NCBI GenBank assembly: GCA_905182995.1
Contig: CAJJDP010000015.1
Location: 1-64,000 of the forward strand
DNA length: 64,000 nucleotides
Origin: Paramecium octaurelia
Taxonomy: Eukaryota > Ciliophora > Oligohymenophorea > Peniculida > Parameciidae
Direction: 5' to 3'
How positions within the stretch are numbered: the stretch's first letter is position 1; each line of letters starts with the position of its first letter. A program made the translations under genes and the position numbers. Below are positions 15,432-28,817 of the stretch, one piece after another. The notes under the pieces were generated by a model, which worked only from the letters and a program-made list of their open reading frames with translations, did not search any database and was not told where the DNA came from.

Positions 15432-15538
15432 TTTAAATTTATGTATAAAATTAATTATTCTGTGATTTATCAAACTTTATGGTACAAAATTGATAATTAT
15501 TATTAATAAAAATAAAAAATTTAAATTAATTTTAAGAT

Positions 15539-16637
15539 ATGTGCGAAGATTTGAACCAAAGGTAATTTAAGTTTGCTATATAGTTGTAATTATAAAAATT
15601 GCCATTCTTTTTTTAGATTTCCTTTTAAGAAATGAAGTTGAATAAATCTAATCTACCATTTATTCCCACTGTGTTTAATATTGAGGATGAGGTCAACTAT
15701 TTGAGCAGAAAATAATAAATTAAGAAAAGTGCATATAAACTTTAAGATCAGTATTTATATTATAAAAGTAAAAATGTAAGCAGTGAATATATAGTTAGGA
15801 AAAAATAGTTTGGATTAGCAATGAAAATGCTATTATTGAGTTGATATCTGATTCTGAATTAAGTAGGGGAGTTCGTTTAACAAACTGTTTTGATAAAGAT
15901 GAATTTTTCGGCAATGCTAATAATTGGTATAAATTATGAAAAGGATTGCAATCTAATGTGATTTCTCTCCTAATTATACTATTACAGTCATGAATAATTT
16001 TAAATTTCCTATCTACTTTGACAGATAATAAATGGCCATCCCTTGTATCAAGAAACTGAACAAAATAAAATTTGGAGAGTTTTTAGGGTGAAAAATAAAT
16101 CAGATAGTTAAGAATATATATTATAAAAATTTACTAAGAATCATTATTCTATGGTGATGAGGAGAGAAAATCATTTTATAAAGAAATATCAGTGACTCGT
16201 CAATTATAAACTGATTTAGCAACAAGGTTTTATGATCTATTTGAAAGTCCAGATCAAATATATGTTATTGTCGAAAATTTACCCCCATATACATTTCAAG
16301 AGTATGTTTAAATGAATCCTTTCTTTTCGGAAGAAAGGCTGCCAAGGCCATTTTTAGAATAATTAAAATAGTTGCCTATCTTCATTCTAAGAAAATCATG
16401 CATAGAGACATAAAACTAGACAAATTTATCTTTAGATAATTGGAAAATTTAGATAGTTTTAAGTTTAACAGATTTCAAGTTAGCCGAATTCTATGATGAC
16501 GAAGGAAGTTATCTATAATAAAGATGTGGAACCGTAGAATATGAGGTCCCTGAAGTCTTAGCTGACTAAAACTATGATCTCGAATGTGATGTGTATTGTG
16601 TCGGAATTCTACTCTTTATTCATAAGTGATTTTAAAA
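15539..16637 (+). pseudogene. Decayed copy of the upstream PH-like kinase
   Basis: Fragments match the kinase at 13944-15431 in order but in shifting frames. The PH-like part keeps the equivalent of intron 1 (about 15777-15799) and reads WISNENAIIELISDS and DEFFGNANNWYKL before a TGA near 15938. The match resumes as DFSPNYTIT, then VFRVKNKSDSQEY, then SVTRQLQTDLATRFYDLFES and YVQMNPFFSEER. A frame change gives HSKKIMHRDIKLDKF, where the catalytic-loop Asn is lost. DFK stands where DFG should be, and CGTVEYEVPEVL replaces the activation-segment end. The match ends at TGA near 16626. At least four frame breaks make it a pseudogene from tandem duplication. Confidence 0.8.
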
Positions 16638-17046
16638 AAGAGAAAAATTAATTAGGGAATTACAATTAAAATCAAGTCTAAGTTGTAACATCAAAATAAA
16701 CCATAAAATTTAATTACATCCTTGAAAAATTCATTCCCATTTTTACAAATCAATTCTGCTCCTCACCTTTCTAGTTCAATTATGTTTCAGACTAAAAACA
16801 TAGCCGAATTCTTAACCTCTTGAAAGAGTTCATCAACTTGAAATATAAAGAAGAACACCAAACTTACTTCCTTCAAATTCGATATTTGATAGAAGAATTA
16901 ATTGAGAAATTAAAACTACAATTCTCTTTCAATTCTGATTATTTTATAAATATTTTAATTATTGATAAATAAATAGTTCATTAAAAGTTATTTGAAGGAA
17001 TTTTACTTAGTTCACATTATTATTTAATTGAATCTTTTAATTAAAA
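16638..17046 (+). other. Unassigned open stretch after the kinase pseudogene
   Basis: A plus-strand frame stays open for most of this stretch and includes a helical-looking piece, LNLLKEFINLKYKEEHQTYF. It has no start of its own and no match I recognise. It may be the divergent tail of the pseudogene after another frameshift. Confidence 0.3.
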
Positions 17047-17580
17047 ATGGGTATTGTTTGTGGTTAACCTCTGAAATCTAAGTCTTTAGAGTTCCATACT
17101 TCAAGACCTTTAACTCAGTCAATAAAACAAGAATAGGAAAATGTTGAACTTGAGGATCAGGACCAGTGTTTTTGCCCATCCTTAACTAAGAATTATATTT
17201 TAAATCCTAGATTTCTTATTACAGAGGAATCTAAATGTGAAAGGGAAGAATAGCGCCTAAACACCGATATTAACAGAAATTCTTCATTATTATCCTTAGG
17301 TATTTAAAGTGAACTTAACAATTTAAATGAAATACAAGGAAAACAAAAAAACTAAAATAAATTAAAGCCAGACATCTAAAATTCTAAAAGAATGAGTTTA
17401 GAACAGAGGTATAAAATTGCAACATCCCCTTCGTACTGCAGGAGACGCATTAACAATAATCCTAAAAGTCCATTGACAGCAATTCTTTAGACGAACAAAA
17501 ATTCAACAAAGTAAAAGGAACAAATGATTCTTTCGAAAGGAAAGCGAAAATTATCTAATAGAGACCAAAAACTAGTATGA
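17047..17580 (+). CDS. Small hypothetical protein with N-acylation motif
   Basis: Intronless, 177 aa, not recognised. The N-terminus MGIVCGQPLKSKS has Gly2 and Cys5, a typical N-myristoylation plus palmitoylation signal that would place the protein on a membrane, often ciliary or plasma membrane. The rest is hydrophilic, Lys/Asn/Gln/Ser-rich and probably disordered, with a small Cys pair (CFCPS) near residue 55. The frame is continuous from the ATG to TGA 17578-17580 and uses many TAA/TAG codons. Three other proteins in the window start with similar MG..C motifs. Confidence 0.6.
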
Positions 17581-18046
17581 AGAAGAAGGATATGAATAAT
17601 TCAAAATACTTATATATTTAACTTCCTTTATAACAAATAAGCTCCTTCTAGTATATCTATTTTTATCATTTTATTTAAAGATTGCTTTTTCTTATTTCTC
17701 TGCTAATTTTTTAGTTCTATTCCCTCATATAATACTCAAACATTGTCTATTGTGGATAGCTTACGTATATTAAATTTCATTTTTCGAAAATCAATTATGA
17801 TAAATTTCTAATTTGCTGATATATAATTTATATATATCTAAATAATTCAAATTGTAAATAATAAACATTTTCAGCGAATCAACTATTCTGGACCTCCAAT
17901 AATTTATTATTAAACCCAAAATTAAAAACTACATCTGTCTTTATTCAGTCTTAATTTTGAATGAAATAATAAAATTATGGAACATTTCAATTAATGAACG
18001 ACATATAATAAACATACATTTATCTATATAGATTAAAATAATTAGT
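17581..18046. other. Intergenic, convergent gene ends
   Basis: About 465 AT-rich bases between the stop of the plus-strand small protein and the stop of the minus-strand trichocyst gene. No feature recognised. Confidence 0.5.
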
Positions 18047-19272
18047 TCAAGAAATCTATTGTTCTTGGATAAAAGATTTCACTACATTCAATTTAGTCTA
18101 AATAATTATTTATACTTTTTTGATGATCTCGATTTCCCTACTTCTTTAAATAGTATTTTATTAATATTAGACCAATAATTCTTAGCATTGTCCTCTTCTT
18201 TACTTCATACCTGCCTTTGAGGCTACAAATTCAGCTTAAGCGTCACTTCCTCTTTTTTATTATTGATCTCTAGTCCTTATGGTGTCCTGTAATGATTCAT
18301 CATCTGCTGCTTTTTCTCTAGTCAAAGCCTACATGGCATTAAAGATTTCATTTAGAGTAACATCATTATCCTAATCGCTCAATAAACAATGAATACTCTA
18401 ATGGCTTGTTCTTCTAATGCAGTCTCTTCATCGACTGAAGTTATTAAAGAGTCTCTTACAACTTCCATCTTTTCAATTATGGTTTGAATTGACCTTGAAT
18501 CCATCATAGAGGTAACTTAAACCAAAGCTAAAATCGGATTAGAAGGACCACTGTTAGCTAATTGCACAAAAGAATTTGCAAAGGCTTCTTCCTAAACAAA
18601 GGACTGTTTTAATTAGATTAGTTTATACTTCTGCATCACTCTATTAAACTTTATCATATAGTTCATGCATTTTTGGGAGCATGACTTGAAACGCGTTTAT
18701 CATTTCTTTCAGCTAACCCAATCGTTTATTATAATTCGCTGATTATTTCAATCTTAAATCTCGTAAAGAATTTTCAGCCCCTTAAAAAGTCTAATTAAAT
18801 CTTTGGATTATTACATCTATCTAGGATTGTTTGAGGTCTAGTTCACTTGTATAATCTTCAATATCTGATTCTAATCTTCCCACTTTGAATTCAACATCAT
18901 TAATTTCATTTACTGCTAATTATATCCTCTAACTATAACTGTCCATATCGGATTTACATTATGACTAGATGGCTGCATTAGATCCATCTTATTAAATTTA
19001 TTTTCCCTTTTGATAGATGCATAATCTACTTCAAGATCACTCTTCAAATTTGTCAATAAAGAAACAATACTATCGATACCCTCTCCGCTTTTTATTTGCA
19101 AAGCCACTGTTTATAACACCTTCGCTCCCAATGGATTTTCCACAATTTCCTCTAAATCATCAAAACTGGGGTCATTATGCAAAATTTCTTGATTCGCCTG
19201 AAATTGCTCGTCATCCTTCCTTCTTACTGCCCTTATTCCGATGAAAACAATAAATAGAAGAAGAGTTTTCAT
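18047..19272 (-). CDS. Trichocyst matrix protein
   Basis: 377 aa after three introns (18929-18957, 18592-18628, 18371-18396). Trichocyst matrix proteins are processed precursors that crystallise inside the dart-like secretory organelles of Paramecium. Signal peptide MKTLLLFIVFIGIRAV; a pro-region; a block GEGIDSIVSLLTNLKSDL typical of the family; then long amphipathic helices (VEFKVGRLESDIEDYTSELD, ENSLRDLRLKQSANYNKRLG), a second GP-turn region (LANSGPSNPILALVQVTSMM), and a last helix NEIFNAMQALTREKAADDES. Length and heptad pattern fit the family (about 360-390 aa). The second intron, 37 nt, is the longest accepted in the window. Family assignment rests on pattern, not on an alignment, so it is strong but not certain. 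Confidence 0.8.
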
Positions 19273-19487
19273 TACTTAAGAAACGGATTATAATAATAAT
19301 AAAATAAATATATTAAAATTCTTATACTTTTTGGAAATCAACATAGATAACTATTCAGGCGTCGATCAAATCATACTTAGTAGTATTATCCTGTGTTTAT
19401 TGTTTACACAAGCACATAATTAAGGGATTAGAATGTATAAACTTGGGAGTTCTATTATATATATAAGTCATTATGAAATTTAATCAA

Positions 19488-20869
19488 TCAACTCTATAGA
19501 AGTTGGACTTATCTTCTTTGGTAGTTTTTAAAAGCCATTTCATATAACGATAAGAATCTACTGAAATATGGGCAAGTAATAGTTTTGACTTTTTAATGTA
19601 GGACATTATCATAATCCTGCATCCATCTTAATTCATAATAGCATTATGATAAATTCAAATTTTTGGTGGCTGCCATATATCTTTATAGGATGTAGAGCAA
19701 GACCTCAACCTTTGAATCCTCAGGTTTAATTAAATTTACAAAATGAGCAATTTAGCTTTAAGAGCGAGCTTACAAAAATATATCCACAATTTGTAGATCC
19801 AATTTTCCAATTAAGATGAATTTCAACCAAGGCATTTTACAACTGACTATCCGATCAATCGTTGAAAATGTCTAATAGTAATGGAAGTTCTAATGTTTCT
19901 AATCTGATTATTAATACTTTAGGTTTTATTCAATCGAGTCTAATAATTCAACATCAAGTTCACCACCACTCAGTATGCTATCTACATATTCAGGAATGAA
20001 TTTGGACTACAGAATAGCTGGAGACATGTGTTCAGATTTAATTAAAGATTATTGGGTTTCATACTTGACTTGAATAGCAGCAGTAATCAATTTTTAAATA
20101 AATGGATTTGCCTTTATGATATTTTTTTGATAGACTTTTGATATCAATATATAGCGATCTGTAAATGAATCAATAGAAGTACCAAATATTGATACTATAT
20201 AATTAGAATAGACATATTCAATTATTAGATAGAGTAATTTGAAAAAACAACTTAATTGATCCAAAAATGTAGTTGCTAATGATTTATTTTCCTAAAACTA
20301 TCTAATTATATTTTATTCGATATTTTTGCTTTGAGATGTTCTTTGGTCTGGGAATTATTTCCCTTGAAACCTTTAATTGTCTGACAAACTGCGTTTGATT
20401 TAGATATTTTTATTTAATTGAGCATTTATTCTAATATCTCCAGCCTTATAAGCTGAAATAGGTTTTGATTATTAATTTTGACCCATTTCAAAGAGTTCAT
20501 TGAGAAATTAACTATAATGAAAGATTAGTTAATTATAAATGTGTTTTTCCTTTTGAGCAATATCCCTAGAGATTTTTTTCGATATAACTTATTTTTCTTC
20601 TTCAGTTGGGTATTTTCCTTTAATAGATGAATCCAACATTTTTTAATTCATAAATTTCGAAAATGAGTGTATGTCTTTTTCAACTATATTCTAATTAGGA
20701 CCTATGACTATACCTTGTGAAATTATTTGAAGTACTAGTCCTAGCATTACTCTAAAAATTATGTATTCGTTTAAATTAAAATCTGAAAAACAGTCTTCCC
20801 CTTAATTGACTTTCTAAGAGTTGGTTAATCTGATTAAGGAGTCTCTTCTTTATGGCAATAATTTCCCAT
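19488..20869 (-). CDS. Hypothetical helical protein with N-acylation motif
   Basis: 452 aa with one intron (20691-20713). Not recognised. MGNYCHKEE at the start carries Gly2 and Cys5, suggesting myristoylation and palmitoylation. The first 200 residues are polar and Gln/Lys-rich. The remainder is helical with hydrophobic patches (LSCFFKLLYLIIEYVYSNYI, NPFIQKLITAAIQVKYE, HMSPAILQSKFIPEYVDSIL) and a compact end (KTITCPYFSRFLSLYEMAF). No TM is certain. A VPS9- or RasGEF-like helical bundle is conceivable but I cannot show the motifs. Promoter space is shared with the CDPK gene, whose stop lies 83 bases upstream. Confidence 0.65.
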
Positions 20870-20951
20870 ATAAATAAAAATATAATATATTTAATATAGA
20901 ATCAGTACAAAATTAATACACATACAAACGCGAGATAGAATACAGATATAT

Positions 20952-22708
<1,757 letters not shown>

Positions 22709-22828
22709 TTAATTTAATTAATACATCTATTTGAGTAAAAATTTTTGCTTTAAAGATTTGATGTATTTTGATTTTAATTACTCTCTATATTTAATAATTG
22801 GATATTAACAAAAAATCAATAACGAAAG

Positions 22829-23119
22829 ATGGAAGTTCCCTTTTCTTCCTTAATCTACTCATCAATTTCAATTACTCCTAATTTATAGCTACTTCAAGCA
22901 TTAATTAATTTAGAAAAAATTTCTAAAGTTAATTTACACAAGTTTTCTCTTTTTCTATTAGAAAATAAAAGCCTTGTAGGAGTTAAAAATGAATAAATTA
23001 TGAACGAGATTATAATACAATCTCTATGCAGAGAGTTTAATTATAAAAGTTTCAAATATGGATTTTAAAATAATTCATGTATTATATCTATTTCAGAGTA
23101 TTTAAGAAAATAAAATTGA
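22829..23119 (+). CDS. Possible small protein, 96 aa
   Basis: Uninterrupted frame from ATG to TGA in an otherwise empty stretch upstream of the tRNA. It reads MEVPFSSLIYSS, then a leucine-rich helical part (LQLLQALINLEKISKVNLHK, FSLFLLENKSL) and ends ISEYLRKQN. No family recognised. With a single stop codon, AT-rich DNA easily yields 90-codon frames, so this may be chance. The balanced composition and length favour a real gene slightly. Confidence 0.35.
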
Positions 23120-23317
23120 ATCTTCTAATCCACTTTAATCCTTAATAAACGATTCCTTTGTTATACCTAATAGAAAAGTTAATGCTCATTTTTATTTCCA
23201 CATTGATAATTTAAGCTTGTAATTCATGCCAACTGCAGATATAGAAAATTATGAAAGGTTTTCTAATAATATAGCAAATTAATATATTTAGTTATTGAGG
23301 CCATAATGATCAGAATA

Positions 23318-23389
23318 GGATCTATCGTATAGTGGTTAGTACCTGAGGCTCTAACCCTCAAGACCTTGGTTCGAGTCCAAGTAGGTCCT
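23318..23389 (+). tRNA. tRNA-Gln (anticodon CTA) reading reassigned TAG
   Basis: A complete cloverleaf is visible. The 7-bp acceptor stem GGATCTA pairs with TAGGTCC (one T-G pair). The D arm is GTAT/GTAC around AGTGGTTA. The anticodon stem TGAGG/CCTCA encloses the loop CTCTAAC, so the anticodon is CTA at 23351-23353. The T arm is CTTGG-TTCGAGT-CCAAG. The anticodon pairs with UAG, which this genome translates as Gln; ciliates carry such tRNA-Gln(CUA) genes beside tRNA-Gln(UUA). No intron and no encoded CCA. A run of Ts follows directly. Confidence 0.93.
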
Positions 23390-23395
23390 TTTTTT
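23390..23395 (+). terminator. RNA polymerase III terminator
   Basis: T run immediately after the discriminator base of tRNA-Gln, the usual Pol III stop. Confidence 0.8.
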
Positions 23396-23926
23396 AATTA
23401 GTATTTTTTTGAATAATAATTTAAAAACATAATCAGATATAAGCAGCATATGTATCTTAATATTACAAAAATCAATCATTTTACAATATAATTAAGCAGG
23501 CTTAGTAAAGCATTATGCTACTTCAAAATAAAATTTTCTGTTCTAAATCAAATAGCGTTTCATTTTAATTTGAGCTTGATTTATTCCATTTGTAGTTTGA
23601 AGCCTAACTTCTTAGAAGAATTTAGATATATTATGATATTAGATGGAGGAACCGTTAAAGAAAAAGTTATGGATAAGAAATGAAAAGAAGCAATTAAATT
23701 TTGAATAGCAGCGAAAAAATTGAACAATAATATAAAGGTACCTAGAGTAGCAAATAAATAAAGCGGATAAGAATAAGATAATGACAATTACTTCGCAATC
23801 ATCAAAGAAGAATGTGGTTTGGATGTAGTGTTTTTTAGACTGCATAAGAACTTAATTAGTTATAAAATCAATTAGAATAAAATCAAAGTAAGGAAACAAA
23901 ATTCTTTTTTTAATTAATATAGGAAA
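23396..23926. other. Intergenic, no gene seen
   Basis: About 530 bases between the tRNA and the stop of the pseudokinase gene. Short overlapping frames exist on both strands (for example an 18-codon plus-strand frame near 23644), but none looks like protein. Confidence 0.5.
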
Positions 23927-25413
23927 TCAATTTATTGAGTCATTGCTTTATTCATTATGATTATTAAAATTTAAAGTTCTCTTTTATCTGCTACCTCTTC
24001 GAAACATTAAATGAGTTTTTGGAGGCTCAAAGTAATCGCTATTTAAATTAGGCCTTTCCTGTGGACTTTTAGATATGATATTAAATTGTTTTCTAATTGG
24101 AATCACTTTTACTTCTTTGGCTCCTTTTGGGGACATTTATGTTTACTTTGAACTTATTCTGAACATAGCCTAATTCTAATTTAATGTTCCTAGAAATTAT
24201 ATAGGAATATTTCTATTAGACATCTGGTTTTCTCTATCAAAAAATGGATGTTGCAACAATTATTAGCATGTTCTAAATTTGGATCCTTAGTTAAATATTA
24301 TAGATAAGAAATCAAAACATTAATCTGATAAAGGAGGATCAAGAAATTAGAAATCTGCAGTTCCTTAAAATTTATTCATCAGAGCATCGCCTAATGCTTA
24401 ATCAAAATGCATTTGATTCCCTGTTAACAAATTATGCATCACAATGCCCAAGGCAAGGACATCAAGTTTAATATAATATTATCTCTGTTTCTCTACATTT
24501 ACTTATAAATATTGATAATCATCTTGTTCCAAATTAGTATGTTGCTCAGCATGAGTGAGACCAATTAAACAGGGATTAGATAAATCATCCTTCTATTTAA
24601 GAATAACGTTCGAAGTACAAATTTATTTATGATATATGTTGAGATCATGTAGATATTAGACTGCTTGAAATAGAGGTTTTATGACAATTAACACTTACTC
24701 TTCTTTTAGAGGTTGCGAGTTTTAGAAGAATTGTGATAGCTTCTATCCTTTTAAGTATTCCTCTAACATATAAATATGGTTGTTGCTTTCAAAAACTTCG
24801 TAAAAGTGGAGTAAATGAGGATGTTCTAGTTGCCGTATTATTTTCAGCTCTTTTAAAAATTTCTTTGATTCATAATTATTTGTCAACAACCTTTTTTTAT
24901 CAAATACTTTAACAGCAAATTCCTATTTGCTTACTTTATTCTTTGCCCTATATACCTATCAATTAAATTAAAACGAGACATACTATTGTTGAATATCCTT
25001 CTCCTAATTTGTTAAAGAGTTAATACTTCTAACCAAAATCTAGTTAGATAGTGTGCTTCTTTATTAAATTTATCCATTCATCTAATTAGCCAAACATTTC
25101 AAAACTTGCCCCATTTTTACTAAGCTTAACTCCAAATAGACCTGTCTTGGGATGAACTATTTTCTGCATACAAACATTCGTCAAATTTATGTATTTCTAA
25201 TTAAGTACAGAATTTCATTACATCTTCTCCTAATTTAATAAAATTTTGGCATATTGACAACTATTTTATTATTAACCTGTTTTGATGACTAATTTAAAAT
25301 TCGCTTGAATATTGGGCTATAAATGGATCAGGACAAGATTTTTGAAATAAAGAAGTATGATTATTGAAAAAGGAATCAACTGAACAAATTTATAAAAGTT
25401 GTTGCTTTATCAT
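23927..25413 (-). CDS. PH-like/kinase-fold pseudokinase
   Basis: 477 aa, two introns of 25 and 28 nt (about 25209-25233 and 24963-24990). The architecture matches the kinase at 13944: N-terminal leader, PH-like part (KYINLTNVCMQK, GLFGVKLSKNGASFEMFG, LDEWINLIK), then a kinase fold. The glycine loop KLGEGYSTIV and the Lys in EFAVKVF remain. The catalytic loop, however, reads HKQICTSNV (Arg-Asp of HRD lost) and the DFG site reads IGLTHAE. The C-lobe (LDVLALGIVMHNLLTGNQMH, TCQQLLQHPFF) is intact. The frame is fully open, so this is a maintained pseudokinase, not a pseudogene. It probably acts as a scaffold or regulator. The Pro/Arg-rich tail ends HNEQSNDSIN. Confidence 0.83.
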
Positions 25414-27047
25414 AATATAATAATTGTTTATTAATTGTAATAAAGAAATAAATTGAAAGTCTCTAAGTGTTAGAATATTCTTTACTTTAAAATAATTGCA
25501 TCTCAAAATATTATTATCTTTTATAATTACCTTATACAAATACTTAATTTATTATAGTAGATAAAGGGTTATAGTAAAATGAAATTTAAATAATCCACAT
25601 ATATTTGGAAAATATATAATATCTTATACATATCCTTTAATAAAAATGATTAGTTAATGATAGAAATATATTATTGGTCTATTTGTGAAATAATTTTAAT
25701 TAAAATTTTAATTTAAACATACATAATCTCTGATAATATACAAATTTGATATTAAAACTGGAAAAAGTTTGAGCCCGTTTGATTAAATATTTTTAGTTTA
25801 AGAGCTACGACAAGCAAATTCCTTTAATAAATTCTATCTTTCATCTATGTCAAAAAGAGGATCAGCATGAATTTAATTTTATTAGGTTTAGTTTTTTTGT
25901 AGATTATTTAATTCAAAATATTAGACTTAATTTAGTTTAAGAAACTGTACCATAAACATTCTATCAATCTTTAATTGTGTTTAATCCAATTATAACTGAA
26001 TTTGGTATTTGAAATCAAGATATTTTACATAATAATTTTTATTTTTTCATTTTTACTGTGTTTAATATGCTGTCTCTCATAATTTAATTATCTGCAACTT
26101 CAAGTTATCCTTCTTATTAAATTATTACATGTTACAAGGTATTTAACCAAACGACTCAATATAATCTTCAAAAAATGGATTAGTTAAAATACTGGTATTG
26201 TAGTTTTCGGATCATACTTTTCAATATATATCTAACAAAGTTAAACATTATATTTTAATTATCAAATACAAATTCTTATAATGATTATCTTCTAATATAA
26301 AACCAATTCTATTATAAAAATTAACTTATATGAATTTTTATGTGCTGATGACTTTTTGCATCTTGCTCAATAAAGTATTAGTGAGTATTCCCTAATTATT
26401 AATACTTATATTATTTCTAATAAATGATGAATCTTATTATGATGAAATTTGTTAAGATAAAATTAAAGTTAGAATATTTTTAGTTTAATAACTGATACTT
26501 AAATAAGTGATTAATATTATTTAGCATATGAATCTGAATAACACCTAAATTCTGCTAAAAATATATCCAAAAACATTAAAAATAACTTAAATCTCAATAA
26601 ACAGAATTTTAATCATAAATTGATTAAGATATATGCAAATAAATAAATTTATGGAATGTTAAAGAGTTGAGTGATATCCATTTGAATATGCCAACTTTTA
26701 TAATTTAATTTGATGCTTTTAAAATATTTAAAGATGGAGCATAAATAAACTCTAAAATCTCTAGTAGAATAAGAATGTTCTTGGCTGTTATTCAATGTTT
26801 TAAGCTTAATTTGAGGTTTTAGAGCAAACTTACAAAAATAAAACTTTAATTAAGATGCCACTTGTTTTGAGTTAAAATATATTAATGATTAATTAAATAA
26901 GCTTTAATTACAAGTAGGAAGTGCATTTGGGTGCTACAAAATATAAATTCCAAGAAATTGTGATTTATAATTATTAATAAAAAGCCTCACATAGAAGAAA
27001 TACATTTTAAATCTTTTATTAAAAATATATTTTAAAAAAAAAATATT
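25414..27047. other. Long AT-rich stretch, possible relics
   Basis: About 1.6 kb with no convincing gene. A plus-strand frame of about 180 codons from 25867 to near 26410 begins with a signal-like MNLILLGLVFLQII but is very Ile/Leu/Gln-rich. Another frame in the same place reads VQETVPQTFYQSLIVFNPII, which looks more like real protein. A second open piece lies at about 26660-26870. These may be remnants of one decayed gene. The divergent promoters of the pseudokinase and uS10 genes should also lie here. Confidence 0.35.
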
Positions 27048-27465
27048 ATGGCTGACTTGAAAGAAAAGAAAGTAGAAGACGAATAATAAACCAAAAAAAT
27101 TAGAATGATCGTTACATCCAGAAGCGCTTAAGATTTAGAAAATTTCACTACTTAAGTTATTGAAAAGGCTAGAGGAATTTAAGTAATGAATACATTTCAA
27201 CATTAAGAGAGATTAAGGATAACAAGTTGTATTCAAAGGACCAGTCAGAATGCCAACAAAACACCTTAAAATGACTGTCAGAAAGAGTCCATGTGGTGAA
27301 GGTTCAAAGACTTGGGATAGATTTGAAATGAGAGTAATACAATTATATAAGGATTAGATTCACAAAAGAGTAATTGATTTCTAATGCACATTACCAACTT
27401 TCAAAGATATAACCAACTTCAAGATTGGCCCAGGAATTAATGTTGAATTAAACGTAGAATAATGA
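27048..27465 (+). CDS. RPS20: Cytosolic ribosomal protein uS10 (RPS20)
   Basis: 122 aa after two introns (27183-27207 and 27334-27357). Small-subunit head protein. The family core is plain: [19 protein letters not shown], then [40 protein letters not shown] and the C-terminal beta strand [15 protein letters not shown]. The 24-nt second intron has no TGA and splits MR|IHKR, a point fixed by conservation, so it is truly an intron. The first intron ends TAAG. Length matches eukaryotic RPS20 (about 119 aa). Confidence 0.96.
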
Positions 27466-28646
27466 TTCGTGACATTATAAGAAATAATACATTAAACATC
27501 AATACATTAATTTATATCTCAGTCACTCAAAGAACTTTATCAACAATAATCAATAAATTGTAGTGATTATTTTATGCAATTATTTTGTTAAGCGAAATAA
27601 CTATCGAAATCATAGCCGGTTAGAAACTATCATTCTAATTAGAAAACGACTCCAAAAGTTGATTATTTTATTTCAAAAATTCAAATGCTCTCTATCTCTG
27701 GTTTAAGATATAATTTTTTAATAATAATTAATTTAATTTATACAATTTGTAAAAAGAATAAATGGATAATGAATTATTGGTTTTAATTCTTGTTTAGCTT
27801 TTGGTTTTATGAGTCCATTCAATTATAATTGCAAAGGTACGAGGAAGAAAATAAAATATATCATCAAAGACAATGCTAAAATTTATAAATTTGTATTTAA
27901 CTTGCAAGTCAATAATCTGTTATTTGCGGTTACTTAATTATAGACAGGCATTGTAGGTTTTTAATTAACTTTATTGTTTCGAGTTTATTATAATAATATT
28001 AATTGCTAAATTGAAATTTTACTTTTATAAAATTTAAGCCTGCGCTATATTTCAAAGTAAGATGTTAAAATAAACCAACATGAGATGAAGTAATCATGCT
28101 AAAGAACATTAATTATGATAATCATGCAATTTAACCTTTTTAACTTACTTGTAGAAACATTATAATCAATATAAAAGGAGCTAATTAAATTTAATTATCT
28201 TAAATTTTACTAGATAAGCATTGAAATTTTAAGTAAACATGAAAATGCAGAAAAATATTTATCTATTATAAATTATACATAATATTTTAAATAAAATTCT
28301 TTGAATAATACAATAACTAAATTCTATATTATTAAAAATTTCTCTATGAATTTAATACAATTTGTAAGAATGTAGAAAAAATTTGATTTTAAATGAAATA
28401 GCACTCTCCTTTTGATTAATTCAGTCATAATCTACTAAGTTTAATTAGGAATTTTCAAAGGAATTCCAAGTTTATAATTTTCCAATTTAGTTCTGTTGAC
28501 TATACTATTATAATTTGAGTAGCTTTTCTGGTATTTAAGAATACATTAAAATCTAGCTCTAACATGAGTATTTTTAGAGTGATAGTAAATTGTCACCTAA
28601 TCTATGAGCATATTTATGGGAGAGATTGGTAAAGGTATCAGTCATA
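27466..28646. other. Intergenic, no gene seen
   Basis: About 1.2 kb of AT-rich DNA between uS10 and tRNA-Ser. I see no conserved motif, RNA fold or coding stretch on either strand. Confidence 0.45.
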
Positions 28647-28727
28647 GACAACGTGGCCGAGTGGTTAAGGCGGCAGACTAGAAATCTGTTGGGGTTCCCC
28701 GCGTCAGTTCGAATCTGGCCGTTGTCG
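28647..28727 (+). tRNA. tRNA-Ser (anticodon AGA)
   Basis: Type II tRNA with a long variable arm. Acceptor GACAACG pairs with CGTTGTC; the D arm contains the A box TGGCCGAGTGG; stem GCAGA/TCTGT encloses the loop CTAGAAA, giving anticodon AGA (inosine-modified, reads UCN). The variable arm GGGGTTCCCC is a perfect hairpin, and the T arm is GTCAG-TTCGAAT-CTGGC. No intron. Confidence 0.94.
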
Positions 28728-28728
28728 A

Positions 28729-28736
28729 TTTTTTTT
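28729..28736 (+). terminator. RNA polymerase III terminator
   Basis: Eight Ts one base after the discriminator of tRNA-Ser. Confidence 0.8.
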
Positions 28737-28817
28737 GTTAATTTAATATCATAAATTTTATATCTAATTTAATTAATTTTAGGTTGAAGGAAAAGCATAA
28801 ATTATATTAAATATAAT

